Shown here one piece after another: positions 9,927 to 16,869 of a stretch of DNA of 64,000 nucleotides. Position 1 is the first letter of the stretch. Every line of letters begins with the position of its first letter. Under the pieces are notes generated by a model that saw nothing but the letters and a program-made list of their open reading frames with translations, had not been told where the DNA came from and ran no database searches. Source of the DNA: a virus. Where the stretch lies: positions 1 to 64,000 of the IMG/VR virus record IMGVR_UViG_3300021964_000045. One strand, 5' to 3'. The position numbers and the translations under genes are program-made.

Positions 9927-9964
9927 AAAGGGGAGGTTGGTAAAACTTCCTCCCTTTTTTTTTA
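9927..9964 (+). terminator. Rho-independent terminator after major capsid gene
   Basis: GGGAGG (9931-9936) pairs with CCTCCC (9949-9954) across a 12-nt loop, extended by flanking A/T pairs, and is followed by nine T. It starts 14 nt after the capsid stop codon and separates the head operon from the next block. Confidence 0.85.
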
Positions 9965-10047
9965 TTTAAAAAGTGTTATTTAATTCAAATAACTTTTGCT
10001 AGTTTATCTAGCATTAGAAATATTAATAATAAATGTACAAATTATTG

Positions 10048-10055
10048 TACTTTTG
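10048..10055 (+). promoter_or_regulatory. Putative Bacteroidota-type promoter box TACTTTTG
   Basis: Matches the TAnnTTTG -7 consensus of Bacteroidota housekeeping promoters and lies 41 nt before the next start, in the gap directly after a terminator. I do not see a convincing -33 TTTG element at the usual distance, so confidence is limited. Confidence 0.4.
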
Positions 10056-10096
10056 AGTTAAACATAAACATTATTAATTTTTAAAAACCAAAGAAA

Positions 10097-11113
10097 ATGA
10101 GTGATTACACTATTGTAGAAAAGTATCAGCAGAATAAAAACACTGCTATTGCAATCAGACCTTTTTTTAATCCTAATAAAGATAATATGGGATTACAAAA
10201 TTATGGAATGGCTTTGCATGAAGGTGTTTGGCATGAAGAATCTTTAGCTTGTCTAGAGATGAACGGAGTAAAAAGATATCTTACGGGATTGAATGAATTT
10301 GCTCCTGAAGTAAAAAGATTATCTCCTGGAGAGAGAGAAATTAAAATTAAAGAAATAAGAACTACTGTAGCACAATTGGAAGCAGAATTAGCAGCTAATG
10401 TTATAGAGGTTGAAGATAAAGACTTCTGGAATAAAGTAACATTACTTAAGCCTGATAATGATTCATTTTGGTCACGTATTAGTTTAAGATGTGGTAATGA
10501 TCCAGTTTATTTAGATCCTACAAAAGATTCTTATGATTTAATTAAAATTCATGCTATTAATGCAGGTGGTTTTGCTATGGTTGGTAGATCTTTAAAAGAA
10601 GCAAAGAAAGCAGTAAATGCACCTAAGTTTTATTTAGATCAATTGGAAGAAACCATTAGTGAAAGAACTGTATATACTAAACTTAGAAACAGAGCATTGT
10701 CAGAGTTACAAAAACTTTATGATACTGACATTACTAAGTTGATGTATGTTGCAAAAAGTGTTGACATGGAAAGTGTACAATACACTAAATCAACACCAAA
10801 TGATATCATGTATGAAAATATGGATATGTATATAAATGGTGAAGGAACTGAATCAAATAGCAAAAGAGCTGCACAACAGTTTTTAGATGCTTCTAAAGAT
10901 TCAATGGAAAATCTTAAAATTAGAGCTCTTGTTAAAGATGCTTTATTTTATAGATTTATACTTCCTAAATCTTCAGGTTGGATTGAAACAATGGATAGTT
11001 CAGAAAAGCTAGGTAAAAGATCTGGTGAAGTAATTGAATATCTAAAGAATCCTGCAAATGAAGATACACTATTAAGTTTACTATCCAAGGTTGAACCTTA
11101 CTGGAACTCGTAA
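10097..11113 (+). CDS. Conserved late protein of unknown function, 338 aa
   Basis: I do not recognise a domain. The protein is mixed alpha/beta with a long helical stretch around residues 70-110 and more helices in the second half; no signal peptide, membrane segment or catalytic motif is evident. It opens a new transcription unit between the capsid terminator and a connector candidate 11 nt downstream, so a role in head completion or the neck is plausible. A putative TAnnTTTG promoter box lies about 40 nt upstream. Confidence 0.7.
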   Translation: MSDYTIVEKYQQNKNTAIAIRPFFNPNKDNMGLQNYGMALHEGVWHEESLACLEMNGVKRYLTGLNEFAPEVKRLSPGEREIKIKEIRTTVAQLEAELAANVIEVEDKDFWNKVTLLKPDNDSFWSRISLRCGNDPVYLDPTKDSYDLIKIHAINAGGFAMVGRSLKEAKKAVNAPKFYLDQLEETISERTVYTKLRNRALSELQKLYDTDITKLMYVAKSVDMESVQYTKSTPNDIMYENMDMYINGEGTESNSKRAAQQFLDASKDSMENLKIRALVKDALFYRFILPKSSGWIETMDSSEKLGKRSGEVIEYLKNPANEDTLLSLLSKVEPYWNS

Positions 11114-11123
11114 ACTATAAATA

Positions 11124-11825
11124 ATGAATAATCAGACTCTACAAATTAAATTAAAGCAAAGACTTAACAAGCTTGCCAGTAATGACTATGATAATATAGA
11201 ATGCTGGCAAGTTGTAGAGACTTTTAATAAAGCTCAGGTGGAATGGGTGAGACGTCAATTGCATGGTAACAATATGTTCCGTGAAGGAGATGAGATGTCA
11301 AAAAGAAGAATAGATGATTTACAGATTCTATTAGAAGAAACAAATCTACCTGGTATACAACTTGATAACTTTTTTGAATCTACTGCCATTCCTGCTAACT
11401 ATATGGAATTCAAAAGGATATCTGCATTTGCTACAAGTGAATGTTGTCCTGAGCCTAGATCAATGACAGTTTATCTTGCTGAAGAAGCTAATGTAGATTT
11501 GCTTATGAGAGATCCTTTGAAGAGACCTGATTATGAATGGGGTGAAACATATTGCACATGGATTGGTAATGATGTTAGAGTATACAGAAGAGATTTTAAT
11601 ATTACTGATGTTAATTTAACATATTACAGACAACCAACTCTTATTGAAATAGCAGGTTGTCAAAATCCTTATGATGGCACTACTACAGTTACAGATGTAG
11701 AAGCTGATTTTAAAGATGATATAATGGAATTATTATTGGATGAAACAGCAGCTGTAATTGCAGGAGATATAGAAAACTTTAATCAGTATACAACTAATCA
11801 GCAAGATGCTGAGAGAAATAATTAA
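11124..11825 (+). CDS. Probable head-tail connector / ring protein
   Basis: A 233-residue protein with a helical N-terminus carrying a W-Q-V-V-E-T-F-N-K-A-Q-V-E-W-V pattern (about residues 27-41) and a beta-rich second half (V-R-V-Y-R-R-D-F-N-I-T-D-V-N-L-T-Y-Y-R). This layout, an N-terminal helical bundle binding the portal followed by a beta domain, is what I associate with the ring proteins (P22 gp4-like adaptors) of crAss-like and podovirus necks. Position after the capsid gene agrees. The assignment rests on pattern and context, not on a diagnostic residue. Confidence 0.55.
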   Translation: MNNQTLQIKLKQRLNKLASNDYDNIECWQVVETFNKAQVEWVRRQLHGNNMFREGDEMSKRRIDDLQILLEETNLPGIQLDNFFESTAIPANYMEFKRISAFATSECCPEPRSMTVYLAEEANVDLLMRDPLKRPDYEWGETYCTWIGNDVRVYRRDFNITDVNLTYYRQPTLIEIAGCQNPYDGTTTVTDVEADFKDDIMELLLDETAAVIAGDIENFNQYTTNQQDAERNN

Positions 11826-11827
11826 TC

Positions 11828-12310
11828 ATGGATTATAAAAGACCTTTAAAACCAAAAGACAATTCTAAAACAAGTTTATCTAGACCATCTGTAAAAAAAG
11901 CTTCAATGGAAAGATCTGATGAAATGAAAAAGGTTGATGCAATTACTTCTGATCTTGTTGTTGAAATAATGAATGCTAGAACTAGTTTTCACAAATTGCA
12001 TTTACAAGTTACAGGAGATGGATCATTTGCACAACATAAAGCATTAAATGAAATATATGATGCTTTACCAGATCTTATAGATACAGTAGCAGAAGGATAC
12101 CAAGGAGCATGTGAAGTAATATTAGCATATCCTGATAAAGCACCTGTTACTTTAACTAACGTTGAAGGTGCTATTGAATATCTTAGATTTTTATCTTCTC
12201 AGGTTACCAACGCTCAAGCAGTAATACCACATACTGAAGTTGTAAATAATTTAGATCTTATTAAAGATGAAATTAACGCAGCTAAATACAAATTATTATT
12301 TCTTAGTTAA
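11828..12310 (+). CDS. Dps/ferritin-like four-helix protein
   Basis: After a basic, disordered first 30 residues (rich in Lys/Ser/Pro), the protein has a long helix with F-H-K-L-H-L-Q-V-T-G-D-G, then A-Q-H-K, then L-I-D-T-V-A-E-G. His58, His70, Asp85 and Glu89 are spaced 12, 15 and 4 residues apart, exactly the spacing of the ferroxidase ligands H31, H43, D58 and E62 that I recall from Listeria innocua Dps. The family known role is ferrous iron oxidation and storage, with DNA binding by basic tails in Dps. Here the gene sits inside the late structural operon, 2 nt after a connector candidate, so it could be virion-associated or only retain the fold. No stop or frameshift disrupts it. Confidence 0.7.
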   Translation: MDYKRPLKPKDNSKTSLSRPSVKKASMERSDEMKKVDAITSDLVVEIMNARTSFHKLHLQVTGDGSFAQHKALNEIYDALPDLIDTVAEGYQGACEVILAYPDKAPVTLTNVEGAIEYLRFLSSQVTNAQAVIPHTEVVNNLDLIKDEINAAKYKLLFLS

Positions 12311-12330
12311 TTGGTAAATTAAAAGAAAAA

Positions 12331-12340
12331 TTGTATATTA
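12331..12340 (+). promoter_or_regulatory. Putative phage late promoter TTGTATATTA
   Basis: Exact decamer, extended to the same 16-mer TTGTATATTATATATG found at 6902. It lies 53 nt upstream of the start of the apparently abundant 403-residue virion protein in an 83-nt gap. Confidence 0.55.
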
Positions 12341-12393
12341 TATATGTGCAATGACGCACAATTATATATTTGTTAAATTTAAATTAGAAAAAA

Positions 12394-13605
12394 ATGGCTT
12401 ATTTTAATCATGCTTTTTATAAAAGCTTTTTAGCATCAGACGCAAGTGCTGCTGATGGAACAAAAACTTCTGCATTGGCTCCTGGTCAATTGGCATTAGT
12501 TGACGGTAAAGACTGGACTGCTCATGCAGGTGGTGCTTTCCCTACACCTGGACTTGCTTATTTAGTTCAAGGTTCTTTACATGCAAGTGACACTATTGGT
12601 GGTAACAAACATCATGGTGGTTACGCTGAATCTGTAAAATCAAAAGGAATTAACCCAAAATACTTAACAAGAGTATGGGAATCTTCTTGTATTGATGCTG
12701 CTCCAGCAACAGTAGAAATTGAAGTTGGTCCTAAGTGTGCACCATGTGGTTCATCACTTTTCATGAGACTTGACGTTAAAGGTGCTCCTGCATTACGTTT
12801 TTTAAATCACAATGCTTACGCTGTTGGTGATTCTGCTGGTGTATGTTGTATTGATGGTCAAGAATTTGTTGATCCTGCATTAGCACTTGCTGAAGCTGCA
12901 AGAATGTTGCTAGCTGATCCAATCATTGAACCTTTTGTTAAAGAAGCTGTAGGTGGTGGTGTATCAATTACTACTAGTGCTTCAGGTGCTCCTGTAACTA
13001 CTGTATACACAATTGAAGATGCATTGAATGGAACTTACGTACCATCTACTGATCCAGTAGCTGATGCTGTTTCTGCTAAAGTTGCTTTTGTTGGTGCTTA
13101 TGTAGATACTAAGTTTGGAGATTGTTCTTTTGATACACGTGATTACTTTGGTAAAGAGCCAATTCAATTGGTAGCTTCTATCATGGATGAAACTGGTAAC
13201 CCATGTAATGATTGTGGTACTGTAGTAACTACTCCAGGTACTATGCAACAAAAGACTGGTGAGAGTGTTTTAAGAAACATTTTATTGACAGAGTCTTATG
13301 GGCAAGCTCCTTTCCATCAAGGAAACACGGATGCACAACGTATGCGTGAGATTGAAGGATCTGAGGAAGTAATTGCTGCTGTTGATCGTTCTGCTTTATA
13401 CAAAGCTTACTATGTACAACACAGTATTCCACGTTTAAACAATGCTACAAGCGTATTTGATAATGATCAGTATGTTTATGAAATCTTTGTTAAATGTGAT
13501 GATGCTGCAACTCAAGGTGAAGTTGAAGCATTATTGGATGTATTGATTGCTGCAGCTGTAGCTTCAGGAAACCCAATTGTAAGAGAAGATTCTATTGATC
13601 AATAA
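12394..13605 (+). CDS. Abundant virion structural protein, Cys-containing (auxiliary capsid or tail candidate)
   Basis: Codon use is as biased toward preferred codons as in the capsid gene (many GGT, GCT, AAC, TTC), and it has its own promoter motif and a strong terminator, so it is probably made in large amounts. The 403 residues include clustered cysteines: K-C-A-P-C near residue 112, V-C-C near 151 and P-C-N-D-C-G near 270, which could bind metal or form disulphides in the mature particle. I do not recognise the fold. Candidates are an auxiliary capsid/decoration protein or a tail component; the shell itself is more likely made by the protein at 8296. Confidence 0.65.
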   Translation: MAYFNHAFYKSFLASDASAADGTKTSALAPGQLALVDGKDWTAHAGGAFPTPGLAYLVQGSLHASDTIGGNKHHGGYAESVKSKGINPKYLTRVWESSCIDAAPATVEIEVGPKCAPCGSSLFMRLDVKGAPALRFLNHNAYAVGDSAGVCCIDGQEFVDPALALAEAARMLLADPIIEPFVKEAVGGGVSITTSASGAPVTTVYTIEDALNGTYVPSTDPVADAVSAKVAFVGAYVDTKFGDCSFDTRDYFGKEPIQLVASIMDETGNPCNDCGTVVTTPGTMQQKTGESVLRNILLTESYGQAPFHQGNTDAQRMREIEGSEEVIAAVDRSALYKAYYVQHSIPRLNNATSVFDNDQYVYEIFVKCDDAATQGEVEALLDVLIAAAVASGNPIVREDSIDQ

Positions 13606-13630
13606 ATATTAGATAACTCTAAATAATGAA

Positions 13631-13659
13631 GGGTGAGGGAGAAATCTCTCACCCTTTTT
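13631..13659 (+). terminator. Rho-independent terminator
   Basis: GGGTGAG (13631-13637) pairs with CTCACCC (13648-13654), followed by five T and an AT-rich tail. It lies 26 nt after the stop of the 403-residue protein gene and is followed within 22 nt by a promoter motif, marking an operon boundary. Confidence 0.85.
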
Positions 13660-13680
13660 ATTTTATAATTAGATCTTTTT

Positions 13681-13690
13681 TTGTATATTA
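13681..13690 (+). promoter_or_regulatory. Putative phage late promoter TTGTATATTA
   Basis: Exact decamer directly after a terminator and 38 nt before the start of the fibre/adhesin island, the arrangement expected of a promoter. Confidence 0.55.
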
Positions 13691-13728
13691 TTACTGTAGC
13701 ATAATAGTTTTATTTAATCAAAATAATC

Positions 13729-14280
13729 ATGGCAGATAAGCACATACTAAGTTTAGAAGTTCCAACAGTAGCAAACTGTGAGATACTATCTATAAAAGAT
13801 ACAAGCCAATATTCATCTAAGCTTAATGTAGATTGCGGTGAAATATTCATTACTCCTCCTGGGTATAATGCACCTGCTATTATAAAAGTAGACCCAAATT
13901 TTGATGTTACTTTAAATGGGTGCCTTTTAGGAACTCAAGTTGATAATTGCGGTACAATGAGAACACAATTACCTGATGGAATATATATAATTAAGTATGT
14001 TGTTTCTCCAGGATTAAAAGTTTTTGTAGAGTACAATCATTTAAGAATAACAAATTTACTTACTTTATACTATGAAACTCTTTGTCATATTGATGTAAAG
14101 GATTGTGAACCCCATAGTGAAAGAAAAGATTTAATTGATGAAATGAAATATATTAGAACTTTGATAGACGCAGCTGTAGCTAAAGTAGAATATTGCAATA
14201 GTCCATCAGAAGGTATGTCTTTATATGATTATGCTAAGAAAAGATTACAAAAGATATCTTGCAAAGTTGTAGGATGTTAA
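13729..14280 (+). CDS. Hypothetical Cys-containing protein, 183 aa
   Basis: The first two thirds look like a beta sandwich (alternating hydrophobic strands such as I-Y-I-I-K-Y-V-V and L-K-V-F-V-E-Y); the last third is helical. Eight or more cysteines are spread along it, including C-K-V-V-G-C at the very end. It starts the unit that carries the mini-protein and tail-fibre genes, so a small tail or fibre-attachment role is likely. I do not recognise a named family. Confidence 0.6.
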   Translation: MADKHILSLEVPTVANCEILSIKDTSQYSSKLNVDCGEIFITPPGYNAPAIIKVDPNFDVTLNGCLLGTQVDNCGTMRTQLPDGIYIIKYVVSPGLKVFVEYNHLRITNLLTLYYETLCHIDVKDCEPHSERKDLIDEMKYIRTLIDAAVAKVEYCNSPSEGMSLYDYAKKRLQKISCKVVGC

Positions 14281-14299
14281 ATTAAAAAACCAATAAATT

Positions 14300-14422
14300 A
14301 TGTGTAAGCACTGTAATAAATCATTTAGTTGTGGATGTCAAAAAACAAAAGCTTCAAATGGAGTTATTGTTCACAAGACATGTCTTAAACAATATGAAGA
14401 AGCTTTAAAAAATAGCAAATAA
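14300..14422 (+). CDS. Cysteine-rich mini-protein, 40 aa
   Basis: A 40-residue ORF between two tail-associated genes. It begins M-C-K-H-C and continues with C-G-C near residue 11 and a further Cys at 28, giving a C-x2-C, C-x-C, C pattern that could hold one zinc ion. The spacing fits well: 19 nt after the previous stop and 5 nt before the next ATG. The N-terminal part of the protein at 25322 has a similar Cys pattern with a C-G-C-K core. Function unknown; a structural zinc-knuckle is the simplest reading. Confidence 0.65.
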   Translation: MCKHCNKSFSCGCQKTKASNGVIVHKTCLKQYEEALKNSK

Positions 14423-14427
14423 ACAAC

Positions 14428-14934
14428 ATGGATTCTGCATTAGAAAAAACAATACACACTCAGCAAAAATTTGCAACAGCAGTGTATAAAAATTTTATGT
14501 CATTAAGATATGGAATGGAACCTTGTTGCATTGTTGATATGGAAGCAGCTGTAATAGATAAAGAACTTTGTGATTGGCAATCCTTAAAAAGTAAAAATGA
14601 AATGGGTTTAAGAAAAAGAAATATAAAACAATGTGAAACAGCTTCAGAAAAAGATGCTGTTATATGGACAAGTGTTGATGTAGATGCTTTAATAAAAAGA
14701 TTAGACATATTAGAAACAACAACATTAGAAGATGAAAAAGATTTAAACTTTATATATGAACAACCTGTAGGATCACTTAAATGGGTTATAAATCACAATT
14801 TAGGTAAGAAGCCATCTGTAAGATTAGAAGATCTTGCTGGTAATGATCTTATGGCTGAAATAGATTATATAAATAATAATACATTAGAAATAGTATTTGC
14901 AATACCTGTTGCTGGTAGTGCTTATTTAAATTAA
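14428..14934 (+). CDS. Short tail-fibre-type protein with C-terminal beta module, 168 aa
   Basis: The N-terminal 100 residues are helical and contain a Cys pair (P-C-C-I). The last 60 residues have the pattern W-V-I-N-H-N-L-G-x-x-P-S-V, then D-L-A-G-N-D-L-M-A-E, then L-E-I-V-F-A-I-P, typical of a small beta-sandwich module found at the ends of phage tail and fibre proteins. The next gene ends in a related module. It is likely an attachment or tip protein of the fibre apparatus; the exact role is unknown. Confidence 0.6.
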   Translation: MDSALEKTIHTQQKFATAVYKNFMSLRYGMEPCCIVDMEAAVIDKELCDWQSLKSKNEMGLRKRNIKQCETASEKDAVIWTSVDVDALIKRLDILETTTLEDEKDLNFIYEQPVGSLKWVINHNLGKKPSVRLEDLAGNDLMAEIDYINNNTLEIVFAIPVAGSAYLN

Positions 14935-14977
14935 TAGCAACAAATAAATAACAATTAATAACAACTAAAAAACAATT

Positions 14978-16825
14978 ATGGCTTTTAAGTATTTGTCTCA
15001 TTTAGAGACGTTAAACATTGACATGCAAGGGTATGAGTTACAGAATGCTGTAGTACACTCTCTTACCACTGCAACAAGACCCGCCAGTCCAACTGAAGGG
15101 CAAATTATTTACAATCAGACATCATCTTCTTTAGAAGTTTATGATGGTTCTAGTTGGGTATCTGCAGCTGGTGATATTACTGCTGTAACTGCCGGTGCTG
15201 GTTTATCAGGCGGTGGTGCTTCAGGTTCTGTCACACTTGCTTTAGATTATGCTGGTGCTGATAACTTTATCTTAGCTGCTGGTGCAGGTTCAGGTGATGT
15301 TACAACATCAATGAAGATTGCAGTTAGTAATGCTTCAGATAATGTAGATTACTTTACAGTAGCTGCTTTACCATTTACAAATAACACTGGTACTGTAACT
15401 TCTGTTGGTGGTACTGGTACAGTAAGTGGTCTTACTCTTACAGGAACTGTAACTAGTTCTGGTAACTTAACACTTGGTGGTGCATTAACATTAACTTCAG
15501 CACAAATAGTAGCTGGTTTAGGTTATACACCTTATGATGAGACAAATCCAGACGGATTTACAGATTTTGCTGAACCAGGTATTTTCTCTGGTGGAGGTAC
15601 TCCTACATTAGCTGCTGGCGTTACTGCTGCAGAAATCAGAACATTAATTGGTGCTGGTACTTCAAGTACTTCAGGTACGGTTACTTCTGTTGCTGCTGCT
15701 GGTAATGACGGAATTACAGTTTCTGGTTCTCCAATTACTGGTGCTGGTACTATTACGTTAGGTTTATCAGACGGTGGGGTTAGTAATGCTAAATTAGCTA
15801 ATTCTTCTGTAACGTTTGGTTCTACTACAGTTGCATTAGGTGCTACTTCAACTTCTATTGCTGGTTTAACTGCATTAGATTTTGTAGCAGGTGATAGATC
15901 AATTGGTGCTTCTATTGGTGCTAATGATTTAACTCTTGGTGCTGCTGCATCTACAGTTGTAATTCCTGGTAACTTAACTGTTAACGGAACAACAACAACT
16001 GTTAATTCTAACACTGTAAATATTGGTGATGCAATTATCACATTGAATTCTGATGAAGCAGGTGCTCCTTCTCAAAACGCAGGTTTTGAAGTAGAAAGAG
16101 GTACATCAGCTAATGTTCAGTTTGTATGGGATGAATCAGCTGATAGATGGGACTTTGGTGCTGCCTATGATGTACGTGCTAATGCCTTTGTTGGTGATCT
16201 AGAAGGTAATGCTGACACAGCATCTGCTTGGGCAACTGGAAGAACTATTACTCTTGGTGGTGATGCTGCTGGTTCTGTATCAATTGATGGTACTGCCAAC
16301 GTAACTCTTACTGTTTCTGGTGTTGAAGCATCTAGCGTTAAAGCTAACTCTGTTGCTCTTGGAACTGATACTACTGGTAACTATGTGAAATCTATTGTTG
16401 CTGGTGAAGGTATTGATGTTACTGCAGCTGGTGAAGGTGCAGACGTAACAATTTCTGCTGAAGATGCTTCTACAAGTAATAAAGGTATTGTTGAATTAGC
16501 AACATCTGCTGAAGCAGTAGCAGGAACTGATACTTCACGTGCTGTAACACCAGCAGGAGCCAATGCATTAGTTACAGACAGAATAAATGCACATAAGTTT
16601 GCTGATACGATGCCAGCAGGGCTAGTAGTTTATCCAGCTCCGCATGGTTTTGGTAGTACTTTTGGTGTTGTTACTGTTCTTCCTATAGTTGCTACTCTTT
16701 TTGATGCAGTAACAGGTGAGCAAGTTATGGCTGAAATGGTTCAAGTAGATCCAGATAACCTTGAAATTAGATTGGTAGCACCACATGCTAACGATATAAT
16801 TATAGCATTACAATACGTTGGGTAA
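14978..16825 (+). CDS. Tail fibre protein, 615 aa
   Basis: A 615-residue Gly/Ala/Thr/Ser-rich repetitive protein. The N-terminus (about 1-65) carries the segment T-R-P-A-S-P-T-E-G-Q-I-I-Y-N common at the start of trimeric fibre proteins, followed by V-Y-D-G-S-S-W-V. The shaft has repeated T-V-T-S-V-x-G-x-G, L-T-L-T and G-L-G-Y-T-P-Y elements known from phage fibres and beta-helical adhesins. The last 70 residues form a module resembling the end of the preceding protein. It probably mediates host contact. The leader contains AAATAACAATTA, shared with the capsid and scaffold genes. Confidence 0.8.
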   Translation: MAFKYLSHLETLNIDMQGYELQNAVVHSLTTATRPASPTEGQIIYNQTSSSLEVYDGSSWVSAAGDITAVTAGAGLSGGGASGSVTLALDYAGADNFILAAGAGSGDVTTSMKIAVSNASDNVDYFTVAALPFTNNTGTVTSVGGTGTVSGLTLTGTVTSSGNLTLGGALTLTSAQIVAGLGYTPYDETNPDGFTDFAEPGIFSGGGTPTLAAGVTAAEIRTLIGAGTSSTSGTVTSVAAAGNDGITVSGSPITGAGTITLGLSDGGVSNAKLANSSVTFGSTTVALGATSTSIAGLTALDFVAGDRSIGASIGANDLTLGAAASTVVIPGNLTVNGTTTTVNSNTVNIGDAIITLNSDEAGAPSQNAGFEVERGTSANVQFVWDESADRWDFGAAYDVRANAFVGDLEGNADTASAWATGRTITLGGDAAGSVSIDGTANVTLTVSGVEASSVKANSVALGTDTTGNYVKSIVAGEGIDVTAAGEGADVTISAEDASTSNKGIVELATSAEAVAGTDTSRAVTPAGANALVTDRINAHKFADTMPAGLVVYPAPHGFGSTFGVVTVLPIVATLFDAVTGEQVMAEMVQVDPDNLEIRLVAPHANDIIIALQYVG

Positions 16826-16840
16826 TAATTAAATAATCAA

Positions 16841-16859
16841 TTAGATTTGTAAAATCTAA
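16841..16859 (+). promoter_or_regulatory. Hairpin with embedded TAnnTTTG box before long fibre gene
   Basis: TTAGATTT (16841-16848) and AAATCTAA (16852-16859) form a perfect 8-bp inverted repeat with a 3-nt loop, ending 10 nt before the start codon. The left arm and loop contain TAGATTTG (16842-16849), a perfect TAnnTTTG box. It could be a host-type promoter, a translation-modulating hairpin or an AT-rich coincidence. Confidence 0.35.
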
Positions 16860-16869
16860 AAAAAGAAAT

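Noticed and set aside
15532-16041. 169-codon open frame on the - strand inside the fibre gene
   Set aside because: It is rich in Val/Pro/Ala because the sense strand is rich in GCT, GGT and ACT codons; it lies entirely within a convincing fibre gene and shows no domain.
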